A stretch of 64,000 nucleotides of DNA from Solibacillus sp. FSL H8-0538 (GCF_038003525.1 NZ_JBBOPI010000001.1:2037001-2101000); one strand, 5' to 3'; numbered from the stretch's first letter, positions 8,351 to 17,809 are shown. Notes: generated by a model not told the origin, from the letters alone. Made by a program: numbers and translations.

Positions 8351-10117
8351 TTAATCTGCCGGTTTGATCAAATAAGTTTCACCTTGAAATGCCCATTGGT
8401 ACTTATTATTCGAATCCGTTACTAATACTTCTTTCCGAATATTTTCCCGTTTGGTATGCAACACCTGTGCTAATTCTTGTCTCGTATTTAATAAAAAGTT
8501 CCTCATATTATCATCGCTTTTGCTTCCCGAAAAACAAGAATTATTAATTTGCTCTAGTGATTTAGATTCGTTGCTTTCAAGCAAATACTCTAAAATTTGC
8601 TTGCGATCTTCCGATTTAATCGAACTTGTCTTTTTAGGTCCAATAATTTTCAGATGATCCATATCGCGAAAATCAAAGAAAATTTTCAGTTGTTGAAGCG
8701 TACTACGCTTGTCCTCATAGTCACTTATTAGCTGGTCCACCGCTTCTGAATTTAATAACTTTGTTTCATATCCAATTTGATGTACATAGGAATACTTTAA
8801 ATTACTCCCAATATTCACGTGCACTCTTGCTGAAAAAATTTGTTCCTCAAATTTATTGTCTATATCTAGGGCAATCGCTTTTTTTAGCCACCGCTCTGCC
8901 GCTTCTGCTTCGTTGACGTATGCATTTGCTGCTGCATAAATTAAACAAAATTCAATTTTAGCGTCCCTACCACTTATCCTTTCTAATCTGTTCACTAAAC
9001 TGGATAATAATTGATGCGCTTCGGGCCATTGTGATTTGAGAATATGAATATTTGCCTTTCTTAATACAGCATCAAAATGTTCCGAATTTATTTTTAATAC
9101 ATCGTTAAAAACTCGAAAGGCTTCATCAAGTTGATACGCTGTTTTAAGCGTTCTTCCCCTTGCCATCTTTAATTTTGCTAAAGAATATTTATATCGCTCA
9201 TTTTGGGGACGGACCTTTACTAAATTCGAATACACATCGTTCAGTTGATCGGTCGCCTCTCTTTTCGTTATTAAACCATCATCCTGATTATCATAAATTA
9301 CTGCTTCATGCTCTAATAAAATATTTTCGATTTCAGACCTGATAGCGTTATTTGTAGGTTCATACTGAAGTATTTCAAACCCGATTTCGACTCTATTCAT
9401 CAGTACCTCTTCATGTTGTTGCTGACTTGATAATTCGTTTTCTAATGTTGCCAGTAAATGCAGCCACTCCGTCCGGTAAAGTTCCATTGTCGGGTCAAGT
9501 CGAATACATTCCTTATACGAATCTTTTACTCCTTCATATACTTGCAATAAAGGTATGCTCGTATCGTTTACTTCTTTTAGAATGTTAAAATGCTTTAGTT
9601 GTGCTAGTTTTCTATTGTAGATTTTTTGCGATGCGTCGGTTTTATTTAAAATTGTTAGATAGGTTTCTAAATCATCAAATTGCTCGCTAGATAAATTTTG
9701 TAAGTCAAGCAAATCTTCGGTAAATAAGCGGTATAACCATTCTGCTTTTTTAGGGTAAAGGGCTTTTGCGAGCAATTTCTGTAGCGCTTCAAAGGAATTA
9801 TTTGGAGCATGCTGCGTATAAATATTTTTCGCTAAGCCCTCCTTAAACCGCATCAGCGTACTTAAGTTGACGAGCTCCATATAAATCTCTGTTTCCTCTT
9901 CAAGTGATAATTGTTCACTTGCCAACCTTTTTTGCAGAACATCTGCGAGCGCTTGTTGACATCTTTCATGCGTTGGATTTGCTCTTAAAAATCCACGTAA
10001 TATTATTTCCTTCTTTACTAAATACTCTTGGTTTGTAATTACTTGCTCATTTAGTTGTTTATAAAAAAGCAATGAATGTTCTTGTATCGCCGCCCATTCC
10101 AAAATTTCATTTCCCAC
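8351..10117 (-). CDS. Helical-repeat (TPR-like) protein of unknown function
   Basis: 588 residues from a GTG at 10117 that has AAAGGGTGG six bases upstream; an in-frame extension to 10309 lies in a repeat-like segment without a ribosome site. The sequence is a long series of paired helices. Repeats such as LAKLKMARGRTL..AYQLDEAFRVFNDVLKIN (about 340-375), broken here for length, have TPR spacing. There is no signal peptide or membrane segment, so a cytoplasmic scaffold is likely. The C-terminal 150 residues look like a different domain. Its neighbours do not reveal a partner. Confidence 0.75.
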   Translation of the reverse strand: MGNEILEWAAIQEHSLLFYKQLNEQVITNQEYLVKKEIILRGFLRANPTHERCQQALADVLQKRLASEQLSLEEETEIYMELVNLSTLMRFKEGLAKNIYTQHAPNNSFEALQKLLAKALYPKKAEWLYRLFTEDLLDLQNLSSEQFDDLETYLTILNKTDASQKIYNRKLAQLKHFNILKEVNDTSIPLLQVYEGVKDSYKECIRLDPTMELYRTEWLHLLATLENELSSQQQHEEVLMNRVEIGFEILQYEPTNNAIRSEIENILLEHEAVIYDNQDDGLITKREATDQLNDVYSNLVKVRPQNERYKYSLAKLKMARGRTLKTAYQLDEAFRVFNDVLKINSEHFDAVLRKANIHILKSQWPEAHQLLSSLVNRLERISGRDAKIEFCLIYAAANAYVNEAEAAERWLKKAIALDIDNKFEEQIFSARVHVNIGSNLKYSYVHQIGYETKLLNSEAVDQLISDYEDKRSTLQQLKIFFDFRDMDHLKIIGPKKTSSIKSEDRKQILEYLLESNESKSLEQINNSCFSGSKSDDNMRNFLLNTRQELAQVLHTKRENIRKEVLVTDSNNKYQWAFQGETYLIKPAD

Positions 10118-10409
10118 TAAACCACCCTTTTTCAAAAATATAGTCCTCTCTTTTTGAAAAACAATTAAACTATGATATGTGCGAAAAAATTTATATATGT
10201 ATACCGAACAAAAGCGTTGGAGCGTCCGAAGTGAAGGCACGCTCTTTGCCTTCGCCAACAGAACAGACTGCGATCTTAAGAGGCTTGCACTTTTGCTTAG
10301 AGGTTGCATGTCCTTTTTTAAATGTTTTCCACATGGCGAGATTTTTTAATTTCTTTCACAACAAAAAAATCCACTCAATTACTGAGTGGATTTTCAATAT
10401 TACATACAA
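10118..10409. other. Intergenic region with a repeat-like segment
   Basis: Holds a GC-richer stretch at about 10200-10290 (GCGTCCGAAGTGAAGGCACG ... CAGACTGCGATCTT) that resembles the segment at 31050-31115, then the terminator of the cstA locus. No gene seen. Confidence 0.5.
10366..10397 (-). terminator. Terminator of the cstA locus
   Basis: AAAATCCACTCA and TGAGTGGATTTT form a perfect hairpin immediately after the stop at 10410, followed by T residues on the minus strand. Confidence 0.85.
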
Positions 10410-11723
10410 CTAAGGATTTGTGTTAAAGGCTGAGACGTCCTCATCCAATACAAAGCTCGTACCTCGTTTTTTGTGTGCAGCGATGAAGAAGATTGCTGTA
10501 ATAACTACTGCTACAATCGCTCCTCCAATATAAGAAGCAGTTAATGGCATACCGAAGCCCATTGTTGGTTCATAGAAAATATAAACAAAAACCATGCTAG
10601 TTACGAAAACGGCTGGTATTATAGCAATCCAGTGATTTTTATGTTTCAAGAATAAATACATAGCTTCAACCCATAACGCAATAGCCGCTGTCACGCCGTT
10701 TGCCCATGAGAAATAACGCCATAAAATATTGAAATCGATTTTTGTTAACCCATATGAAATGACGAATAATGGAATAGCAATCCATAAACGACTAAGAAGT
10801 TTCACTTGATTGAATTTGAAATAATCAGCAATAATCATACGCGCTGCACGGAACGCTGTATCGCCTGATGTAATTGGTAATACAATAACTCCTAAAATGG
10901 CGATTGTTCCACCGATAGAGCCCATCATTAATAATGATACTTCACTAACAACCGCTGCCGGTCCACCAGCTGCTAACATTTCACTTAAACCCCCGTAGCC
11001 ATTGAATAAACTCATTGCCGCAGCTGCCCAAATCATCGCTATAATTCCTTCTGCAATCATCATACATTAGAAAATTTTGCGTCCTTGATTTTCATTTTTC
11101 GTTGTACGCGAAATGATCGGCGTCTGTGTTGCATGGAAGCCTGATAACGCACCAAAGTATGGATACAGTCGACCAATAATTTTGTCCACTGGTAATAATG
11201 TTGCCAAAATGTAGTAAACAAATATTACTCCAACGATCAGTGCAAGCGCTACTTTACCATCTAGTAAATTATTTATTAGCATTGCTGATGATGAAACGAA
11301 TACCGTTCCAACTAAAATTAATAATAGAAGTGCAAAAATATTTACAATATGCTTCATGACATTGCCTAAAAATTTGGCCGCAAGCTCTGGTAAATGTGCA
11401 CCTTTGTTACGTATCGAAATCATGCCCGTCAAGTAATCGTGCACAGCACCTGCAAATATACAGCCAACAACGATCCAAATAAATGCTACAGGACCGTATA
11501 AAGCACCTGCAATCGGACCAAATACCGGCCCAGTTCCTGCAATATTAAGCAGCTGAATTAACGAGTTTTTCGGTGTAGACATCGGTACATAATCTACTCC
11601 ATCCGCATTTACATATGCAGGCGTCGGACGCTTATCTTCTTTACCGAAAACTTTCTCTACATACTTTCCATATGTAAAATAACCAACAATAAGTAACACA
11701 ATACTAACTAAAAATGTAATCAT
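10410..11723 (-). pseudogene. cstA: cstA-type carbon-starvation peptide/pyruvate transporter with an internal stop
   Basis: Two open frames (11067-11723 and 10410-11063) are one gene of 437 codons broken by an in-frame TAA at codon 219. The junction reads RKIF-stop-C-MMIAEGI, where the CstA family has a continuous RKIFYGMMIAEGI-type segment. Before the stop are the family features SLIQLLNIAGTGPVFGPI and HDYLTGMIS; after it are PITSGDTAFRAARM and further membrane helices. No frame change occurs, so the lesion is a two-base substitution at most. The protein would be a polytopic membrane transporter of nutrients during starvation. A GTG-free ATG start with AGAGGTGTTCAA supports 11723. Loss of function is likely unless the stop is a sequencing error. 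Confidence 0.85.
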
Positions 11724-11831
11724 TTGAACACCTCTCTATTAATTTATTGTTTATTCACTATATTAATGATGTTAACACCCTTGTTATAATACAGAAATAC
11801 TTTTTTATATTTTTGTATAACAGTTTGCGAA

Positions 11832-11870
11832 AAAATCCTCTAGCTTCGATTAGCTAGAGGATTTTTTATT
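11832..11870. terminator. Terminator hairpin
   Basis: AATCCTCTAGCT pairs with AGCTAGAGGATT, followed by TTTTTTATT on the plus strand and A/T-rich sequence on the other side. It lies downstream of the small frame at 11875-12066 and upstream of cstA. Confidence 0.75.
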
Positions 11871-11874
11871 GTTC

Positions 11875-12066
11875 TTATCTACTTTTGCAATGAACCGATG
11901 TACCTTTACAAGGCAAGGCTACGCTTTTTGTATTGAAACTCACAACATGTTTTTTACAGAATACTCTTGATTGATTTACCGCAATGACAATTGTAGCTAC
12001 CTCTTGCGGAAAAGTTCTGCAGCAGCAATCTAATTCCCTTACTTTCCCTACTAATAACCCTGTCAA
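11875..12066 (-). CDS. Possible small Cys-rich protein
   Basis: 63 codons from a TTG with no convincing ribosome site. The translation has six cysteines, including a CCC run near residue 14-16 and CKSR at the end. A terminator follows the stop directly, which supports a transcript here. No family recognised; it may be a chance frame. Confidence 0.3.
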   Translation of the reverse strand: MTGLLVGKVRELDCCCRTFPQEVATIVIAVNQSRVFCKKHVVSFNTKSVALPCKGTSVHCKSR

Positions 12067-12645
12067 AACAATCCACTATCTTACCCCATTACTGCTACTA
12101 TTTGGTTGTTAGATCGCATTATCTAGGGGTAAATAGCTAGCAAAAACAAGATGCAACTTTGGGTCTTTATCAAAACATGTCCTTTGCTTTAAAAGAAAGT
12201 GTACTATTTTATAGGCACATGGAACGGAAGGCGGCGAGTGTAGCTGACGGCATTCGCCTTTCGCTACAGAGCAAAGCTTCCTGCGGGAAAAGCGTGAGCC
12301 TTGAGACCCCGCACGAAGCGTTTAGGAACGAAGGCTAAGAACGCCACGTCCTGTGGCAACGCCTTCGTGACCAACATCGTGTTGGCCCGAGGAGGGTCAA
12401 GCCACGCCCGCGGAAAGCGACCACCTGGAGTGGAATGTGCTGTCAAGTTCAGATTTTGGTGTAGTGCCTTAACTTTTACTAAATAAATAATTCGAAATTG
12501 AATAGAAGCACCCAACTTAGTATTTCTCAAATAAAGAGGAAAAATACAACACTGAAAATTCTTATTTAGTGCTATGTAATTTCAGTAATAAAAAAACGTT
12601 TTGAAGCCATATTAAGAAGGATCCAAAATGAAGGGAGAGATCAAT
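12067..12645. other. Intergenic region dominated by a repeat element
   Basis: Contains the GC-rich palindromic element at about 12222-12440. The rest is A/T rich with no gene that I can support; open frames across the element are by-products of its composition. Confidence 0.6.
12222..12442. repeat. Palindromic intergenic element, copy 1 (long form)
   Basis: Shares the core CTTCCTGCGGGAAAAGCG ... GAGACCCCGCA ... GCCACGCCCGCGGAAAGCGA with the element at 49637-49754, but carries about 80 extra bases with added small hairpins (CACGTCCTGTGG, CAACATCGTGTTGG). It is much richer in G+C than the surroundings. Confidence 0.75.
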
Positions 12646-12804
12646 ATGGGCAGAGACAATAAACAAGGTAAAAGCAAGAACAAAGGTTCATTACCTCAAA
12701 CACCTAAAAATCAAAAAATTGCTCCAAATAAGGTGAACGAAGAGTTTTCTCAAGAATTAACTGCGCTTGAAAAACTGGTTGCTAATAATATACCCAAAAA
12801 ATAG
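12646..12804 (+). CDS. YfhD-like small basic protein
   Basis: 52 residues, too short for usual gene finders, with GGGAGAGATCAAT ahead of the ATG. It begins MGRDNKQGKSKNKGSLPQTP and continues into EEFSQELTALEKL, resembling the short YfhD-type proteins of Bacillus (basic N-terminus, LPQTPK, acidic tail). It is followed 12 bases later by sspH, so the two are probably one spore-expressed unit. The function of this family is unknown. Confidence 0.65.
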   Translation: MGRDNKQGKSKNKGSLPQTPKNQKIAPNKVNEEFSQELTALEKLVANNIPKK

Positions 12805-12816
12805 GGGGTCATTATT

Positions 12817-13008
12817 TTGGAATATCAACGTGCACAAGAAATTGTCGCCTCACGATCAGAATTTGAAGTGACCTACAACGACGTTTCTGTATGGATCGAT
12901 AAGCTACACGATGATGGCAAAACAGCAACCGTTCATTTAAGACGTTCATTAGAAGAAAGGTCTGAAGTGGATATTTCAGAATTAAAAGAAGAATACATGG
13001 CGCATTAA
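12817..13008 (+). CDS. sspH: H-type small acid-soluble spore protein
   Basis: 63 residues from a TTG with GGGGGTC upstream. QRAQEIVASRSEFEVTYNDV and the ending DISELKEEYM match the SspH family, minor spore-core proteins made in the forespore. It lies behind the YfhD-like gene and is closed by its own terminator. Confidence 0.9.
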   Translation: MEYQRAQEIVASRSEFEVTYNDVSVWIDKLHDDGKTATVHLRRSLEERSEVDISELKEEYMAH

Positions 13009-13013
13009 ACAGA

Positions 13014-13046
13014 CCATCCCACTGGATTAGTATCCCGTGGGATTTT
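13014..13046 (+). terminator. Terminator after sspH
   Basis: CATCCCAC pairs with GTGGGATTTTGTC, a short hairpin with T-rich end directly after the sspH stop. Confidence 0.7.
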
Positions 13047-13179
13047 GTCATTGATACGTTAAAAAGAAAAAACAGCTGAACAAATTATGCTAGACTGATT
13101 CATTTCGCAACACTTGCTACTGTTATAGCTAAGTTTATATGCGGGATAACTTTTTAATGTTCATTTCACGAAAGAATTT

Positions 13180-13770
13180 TCACTTCTCTACTTTTCTAAA
13201 ATAACTATAAATTTTATCTAACTTTTTCGCTTGTAGTCCCTTTGGATTTTCCATATTACCAAATTCAAAAAATTTCACTTTTTTAATACCCACAAAATTA
13301 AATACGGCTCTTTTCATCAATACTTTATGTGCATTATTCAATAGAAATAGCGGATACCTCGCAGGCCCCTTCATAGTAGAGATACACACTACTGACTTTC
13401 CCTTCAAAAGTCCCTCTGATAAGTATTTCCCTTTATCCTTGTAAGCGAAATTAGAAGCAAACATTTGGTCTATATATCCCAGCAACATTGCTGGCGGTCT
13501 CCCCCACCAAATTGGATAGACAAATACAATCTTATCTGCCCACATTAATTGTTTTCGATACTTTTCCAAGTTCGGATCACAATGCATATCACGTCTTCTT
13601 TTTTTCTCATTAAATTCAAGGCTTGGATTAAACCCCTCTTCATATAAATCCAATACCTGTAATTCATTTATAAGTGGATTTTCATTACATCCTTTAATAA
13701 CTTTTTGCATAAATGCATAACTCAAACTATTATGATTAGGATGCGTGTAAATAACTAGCATTTTCATCAT
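13180..13770 (-). CDS. Flavodoxin-fold NAD(P)H quinone reductase
   Basis: 196 residues from the ATG at 13770, which has AAGGGGTG at the right distance. MLVIYTHPNHNSLS, the FVYPIWWGRPPAML segment and FNFVG are typical of the NQO1/MdaB/KefF flavodoxin-like family: FMN- or FAD-dependent two-electron reduction of quinones, with NAD(P)H as donor. It is divergent from a MarR gene, with a perfect palindrome between, so it is probably controlled by that regulator. Confidence 0.88.
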   Translation of the reverse strand: MMKMLVIYTHPNHNSLSYAFMQKVIKGCNENPLINELQVLDLYEEGFNPSLEFNEKKRRRDMHCDPNLEKYRKQLMWADKIVFVYPIWWGRPPAMLLGYIDQMFASNFAYKDKGKYLSEGLLKGKSVVCISTMKGPARYPLFLLNNAHKVLMKRAVFNFVGIKKVKFFEFGNMENPKGLQAKKLDKIYSYFRKVEK

Positions 13771-13780
13771 ATTCACCCCT

Positions 13781-13800
13781 TACTTATCATTTGATAAGTA
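13781..13800. promoter_or_regulatory. Probable MarR operator
   Basis: TACTTATCA-TT-TGATAAGTA is a perfect 9-2-9 inverted repeat ten bases upstream of the reductase ATG. A weaker GATAACA/TGTTATC repeat at 13847-13864 sits before the regulator gene. Confidence 0.7.
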
Positions 13801-13887
13801 AATAATAACCACATATATTTTAGTTGTCAATTGATAATTGTTTTTTGATAACATTTTTGTTATCTTGTAAATAGGGAGGTGGAAATT

Positions 13888-14316
13888 GTGAATAAGAAAG
13901 AGCTTTTTCTTAAATTTGTATCATTTACAACTTCTGTGCATCATGTTACACATGAACTAACAAAAAACGCAAAATCAGATACAATCACGTCTGTTCAGTA
14001 TAGTATCCTTGAATATATATTTATAAGTCAGCCCGTTACCCCTAGTCAAATTAGTGATTGTCAGAATATGTCTATGCCAAATACAAGTCGAGAGCTAAAA
14101 AAATTATTCGACAAAAATTTAATAGAAAAATCCGTTGATGAAGAAGATCGAAGAAAACAATACATTCATCTATCTAAGGATGGTGAAATAATGATGAACG
14201 CCGCCTTTACTTTAATAGAGACTAATTTTCTAACTCGAATACAAGGTGCTTCTAAAGAAGATTTAGTAGCCATTGAACAAGCACTAGATACTCTTCAGAA
14301 AAAAATTTTTTATTAA
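13888..14316 (+). CDS. MarR-family transcriptional regulator
   Basis: 142 residues from the GTG at 13888 with GGGAGGTG seven bases upstream; the GTG at 13879 is part of that ribosome site. It has the winged-helix layout with a recognition helix around NMSMPNTSRELKKL and the wing DEEDRRKQYIHLS. MarR proteins are usually local repressors relieved by phenolic or redox ligands; here the divergent quinone reductase is the obvious target. Confidence 0.9.
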   Translation: MNKKELFLKFVSFTTSVHHVTHELTKNAKSDTITSVQYSILEYIFISQPVTPSQISDCQNMSMPNTSRELKKLFDKNLIEKSVDEEDRRKQYIHLSKDGEIMMNAAFTLIETNFLTRIQGASKEDLVAIEQALDTLQKKIFY

Positions 14317-14389
14317 ATTACCATAAACTTTTGTCAATTCTAGAGGAAATTCTTACTGTACCTGGATTTAGTTATGAAACCTATAAATC

Positions 14390-14433
14390 AAAAAGATGAC
14401 ACGTAAGAAATTACTTCTTAATGTCATCTTTTT
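14390..14433 (+). terminator. Terminator after the MarR gene
   Basis: AAAAAGATGACA (14390-14401) pairs with TGTCATCTTTTT (14422-14433). Confidence 0.75.
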
Positions 14434-14511
14434 AGTTTTATGTGAATGGGAAGAGGATACTTTCTTATCCACATAAAAGGAAGTGCTCTATTTAATTTTT
14501 AGCAAAATAAA

Positions 14512-14537
14512 ACTACACCGAGATCAGTCAGTGTAGT
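14512..14537 (-). terminator. Terminator after the GNAT gene
   Basis: ACTACAC pairs with GTGTAGT, followed on the minus strand by TTTTATTTT; it lies seven bases from the stop. Confidence 0.7.
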
Positions 14538-14543
14538 ATAAAA

Positions 14544-15032
14544 CTATAATTGCATGCGGTAAAACAATTTATCCACCGCCACTAAAGGAAATGCTCCCGG
14601 TAATTCATTTTCTGCGATTTGCTCAAAGCCATTTTTCTCATAAAAACGGTGAGCTGCTTTGAACTGCGGCGTCGTACCTAGAAAAATTGTCGCCGTCCCG
14701 TGTTGCTTTGCCCACTCAAGCGCCGTATTTAATAAATGTTGGCCTGTTCGATGCGGAGCTCCTCGAAATTCAGAGTCAACGAACATTTTCTTTAGTGCGA
14801 CTTCATCATTCCTAATATTTACAAGGCTAATCGTACCAACGACTTTACCCTCATGTACAGCGACCCAAAAGTTGCCGCTTCCTTGCTGATACACTTCTTC
14901 TATTTTTGCTAAATCCGGCTGATCCTCTTTTGTAATTGCTACACCGAACTCCTGCTGCTGAATCGATAAAATAAGATCCAACACTTGTTCTTGATATAAT
15001 ACCTCATATTGCTGTATTGTTATTTCGCTCAT
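14544..15032 (-). CDS. GNAT-family N-acetyltransferase
   Basis: 162 residues with a GNAT fold: the strand GKVVGTISLVNI, the acetyl-CoA loop around FRGAPHRTGQHLL (where R/Q-x-x-G-x-G/A is usual) and the C-terminal FYEKNGFEQI. It transfers an acyl group from acetyl-CoA to an unknown amine. GGGAGTGATGAC precedes the ATG, and a terminator follows, so it stands alone. Confidence 0.88.
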   Translation of the reverse strand: MSEITIQQYEVLYQEQVLDLILSIQQQEFGVAITKEDQPDLAKIEEVYQQGSGNFWVAVHEGKVVGTISLVNIRNDEVALKKMFVDSEFRGAPHRTGQHLLNTALEWAKQHGTATIFLGTTPQFKAAHRFYEKNGFEQIAENELPGAFPLVAVDKLFYRMQL

Positions 15033-15089
15033 GTCATCACTCCCTTAAAATTAGTATGAAGGGATTTTTTGTAATGAACAAGCATTAAA

Positions 15090-15467
15090 TTATTTTAATA
15101 GACGCTTCAAATCAGTTGTCAATGATTTCGACAACGCTCCGTTATTCCCGGTTTCCTCATTAATAATTGTCGCCTTGCCGCCATTTTCATACAACACACG
15201 ATAGCTTTGCACCGCACCCTGTTCTTCCATATATAAGCGAAGCTCTACATTTGCCAAACTAAGTATTTCCTTCGCATCTTCATTCCACTTAATTCCTTCT
15301 AAAATATCGCGTAGTTTTTCTAACTCTTTCTCCTGAAGTAGTGTTTTCACTTCATCGCTATCTTCATATACATACTCTACTCGTGTTAGCCCTTCATAAC
15401 TTGAAGCATTTGACGAGCATGCGACTAATAAAAGTGTCATAAAAATGAGTAGTAAAATTTTTTTCAT
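15090..15467 (-). CDS. Small secreted lipoprotein
   Basis: 125 residues with a lipoprotein signal: MKK, a hydrophobic stretch and the lipobox LVAC at about 14-17, so Cys17 should be lipidated and the protein anchored to the outer face of the membrane. The mature part is acidic with no known family. GGAGAACAAT precedes the ATG. It is monocistronic. Confidence 0.85.
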   Translation of the reverse strand: MKKILLLIFMTLLLVACSSNASSYEGLTRVEYVYEDSDEVKTLLQEKELEKLRDILEGIKWNEDAKEILSLANVELRLYMEEQGAVQSYRVLYENGGKATIINEETGNNGALSKSLTTDLKRLLK

Positions 15468-15620
15468 ATTGTTCTCCTTTGCAGTTAGACTACGAGTAGT
15501 ATCACCCTTTCCATTGTCCTTCCCCTTTTTAGCCTTTTTTAGACGTGCAGGTTACAATATAATTTAGAAGAATCCTTTTTTTGGATATTTCGTTTAGTAT
15601 AAAAAATGGGGGTGCTGAAT

Positions 15621-16196
15621 GTGAAAAAATGGAGCCTTTATGTAGTTGTCGGTGTTGTCATTGGTGCGCTCGGCGTGTATAGTTGGCTCGGTTCTGAAAT
15701 TCAACAGGGGCAAAAACCCGTGGCGGACGGTACAAATGATTACCTGATCATTCTCGGCGCCAAGGTAAAGCCTGGTGGAGTTCCTTCCTTGTCACTGAAA
15801 AACCGCCTGGATGTGGCGATTGACTATTTAACTGACCATCCGCATGTTCAAGTCATTGTGTCTGGTGGGCAAGGTATGGATGAGGAGCAAACCGAAGCGT
15901 CACTTATGTATGATTATTTAGTGGACAGAGGCATTGTGGCTGAACGCATTTTAATCGAAGACCGCTCGACGTCCACGTATGAAAACTTAGCATTTTCAAA
16001 AGTGCTATTACCAGACAACGTTTCGGCGATTACAATTGTATCAAATAATTTTCACCTGCACCGTGCAAGTTATTTAGCACACACACTTGGTTTAGAATCG
16101 GATGTTGTTGCCGCGCCAACGCCGAAATCGGTACGTTTGAAATCAGGGATTCGTGAACGACTCGCCCTACTAAAAACTTATCTTCTAGGCTCATAA
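15621..16196 (+). CDS. YdcF/SanA-type DUF218 membrane protein
   Basis: 191 residues from the GTG at 15621, with TGGGGGTG upstream. One N-terminal membrane segment (about 5-24) is followed by the DUF218 domain: LIILGAKVKPGG, VIVSGGQGMDEEQTEA and SNNFHLHRA. DUF218 proteins are linked to envelope processes, but the reaction is not established. The soluble domain probably lies outside the cell. Confidence 0.88.
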   Translation: MKKWSLYVVVGVVIGALGVYSWLGSEIQQGQKPVADGTNDYLIILGAKVKPGGVPSLSLKNRLDVAIDYLTDHPHVQVIVSGGQGMDEEQTEASLMYDYLVDRGIVAERILIEDRSTSTYENLAFSKVLLPDNVSAITIVSNNFHLHRASYLAHTLGLESDVVAAPTPKSVRLKSGIRERLALLKTYLLGS

Positions 16197-16257
16197 TTTT
16201 ACAATTGAGTAAAACTTCGATACGCTAAATAAAATGGTGTTTTGGGAGGGATTTTAG

Positions 16258-17250
16258 TTGAAATTAAGTATTTTAGATCAAGTACCTGTCGCAAAAGGTG
16301 TTACGTCCACTGAAGCCTTACATAGAAGCGTAAAACTTGCACAACTTGGAGACGAGCTCGGCTTTGAGCGCATGTGGCTTGCCGAGCATCACAACACAAC
16401 GTCACTTGCAAGCTCGGCACCAGAAGTAACAGCTGCCTATTTAGCTGCAAAAACAGAACGCATTCGTGTAGGCACGGGTGGCATTATGATGATGCACTAT
16501 TCCCCTTTTAAAATTGCCGAAGTGTTTAAAACACTTGCAGGACTCGCACCCGGGCGAATTGATTTTGGTGCGGGCCGTGCTCCTGGTGGGGACGGAGCTG
16601 CGATGAGCGCACTTGCTAGTGGTCGCCGTCCCGAAATGACAGAGCAATACGATAAACTAGAAATTATTTTGCGCCTCATGAACGAACAACCCACGGGCGA
16701 GTCGGTATATGATGCAGTCGTTGCGTCCCCTGCGAAAGTCCAGTTGCCTGAAGCATGGCTACTAGGCTCGAGTGGACAAAGCGCGGTTCAAGCAGGACGT
16801 GCGGGTATTGGCTATTCGTTTGCACAATTTTTCAACGGTCAAGCGTCTCGAGCAATTTTCGACGCGTATAAAACTGCCTTCCAGCCCTCATATTATATGG
16901 AAAAGCCGCAAATTATCGTCACTTATGCAGCGAGCATTGCGGAAACACGTGAGGAAGCAGAGTATTTAGCGCGCCCTATCGAAATTTCACGCCTGAACTT
17001 AATGCGAGGCCGTATTGTGCAGGGCATTTCCCCTAAAGAAGCGAAGGATTACCCGTTAACGGAAATGGATAAAATGATTATAGAAAATAACCGTCATCTC
17101 ATGTTAGTTGGGACTGCTAAGGATGTCGCAGAACAGCTTTACCGCGAGCAGGAACAATTTGGCTTTGATGAAGCCATGCTTAATTGTAACCAGTTCGCAC
17201 TGGAAGATCGATTGAACTGTTATAAACTGATTGCTAAAGAGATGCTTTAG
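16258..17250 (+). CDS. LLM-class flavin-dependent oxidoreductase (MsnO8-like)
   Basis: 330 residues from a TTG with GGGAGG eight bases upstream. LDQVPVAKG at the start, WLAEHHNTTSLASSAPEV and GAGRAPGGDG are typical of the luciferase-like monooxygenase group without an electron-transfer partner, such as MsnO8. They use reduced FMN and oxygen on unknown substrates. It follows the DUF218 gene by 61 bases and could be cotranscribed. Confidence 0.9.
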   Translation: MKLSILDQVPVAKGVTSTEALHRSVKLAQLGDELGFERMWLAEHHNTTSLASSAPEVTAAYLAAKTERIRVGTGGIMMMHYSPFKIAEVFKTLAGLAPGRIDFGAGRAPGGDGAAMSALASGRRPEMTEQYDKLEIILRLMNEQPTGESVYDAVVASPAKVQLPEAWLLGSSGQSAVQAGRAGIGYSFAQFFNGQASRAIFDAYKTAFQPSYYMEKPQIIVTYAASIAETREEAEYLARPIEISRLNLMRGRIVQGISPKEAKDYPLTEMDKMIIENNRHLMLVGTAKDVAEQLYREQEQFGFDEAMLNCNQFALEDRLNCYKLIAKEML

Positions 17251-17363
17251 AGAAGAGGCGGTTCGAGTCCTTTGTTTGGAGGTTACACCAAATGAACGTG
17301 AACTCTAGGTACTTTATCTGCAATCATTGTTTTTATCTTTTATAATTGATGATTTTAACAATC

Positions 17364-17397
17364 AAAGAAGGCAGAGAGCAAGCTCCCTACCTTCTTT
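17364..17397. terminator. Bidirectional terminator
   Basis: AAAGAAGGCAGAGAGC pairs, with two mismatches, with GCTCCCTACCTTCTTT. It separates the LLM gene from the convergent SASP gene. Confidence 0.75.
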
Positions 17398-17421
17398 AAT
17401 TATTATTTGTTATTTGATTTT

Positions 17422-17628
17422 TTATTGTCCGGAGTTGCTTTTTGATTGCATCGCCATTTGAACCAATCGTTTAGTAATCTCTCCCCCAACTGATCCGTTT
17501 GAGCGAGCAGATGAATCTGGACCAAGATTTACACCAAACTCTTGTGCAATCTCATATTTCATTTGATCAACTGCTTGTTGTACACCTGGTACTGCAAGCT
17601 TATTTGAACTACGGTTATTTGAAGTCAT
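17422..17628 (-). CDS. Alpha/beta-type small acid-soluble spore protein
   Basis: 68 residues from the ATG at 17628, preceded by AAGGAGGTGAGAGAA. It has the family's two conserved blocks: [16 protein letters not shown], with the GPR protease site in EIAQEFG (about 26-32), and [16 protein letters not shown]. It binds spore DNA and changes it to an A-like form resistant to UV, and is degraded during germination. Confidence 0.95.
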   Translation of the reverse strand: MTSNNRSSNKLAVPGVQQAVDQMKYEIAQEFGVNLGPDSSARSNGSVGGEITKRLVQMAMQSKSNSGQ

Positions 17629-17769
17629 TTCTCTCACCTCCTTATGACATTAGAATGCGCTAGGTTTTTTTATTAATACATTTCGCTATAAGGTAATTAT
17701 TCAATCTACATACTGTATTATGGAGTTTTGGAACCATAAACCTATCTATGAATCGACTTCCAAAAAAAC

Positions 17770-17804
17770 AAAAGCGGTTCAGAAATTACTTCTGAACCGC
17801 TTTT
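17770..17804 (-). terminator. Terminator after leuA
   Basis: AAAAGCGGTTCAGAA pairs perfectly with TTCTGAACCGCTTTT, followed on the minus strand by GTTTTTTTGG. Confidence 0.9.
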
Positions 17805-17809
17805 CCATT

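Noticed and set aside
12264-12530. Open frames across the GC-rich element on both strands
   Set aside because: They are produced by the palindromic repeat and share no start site or protein-like pattern.
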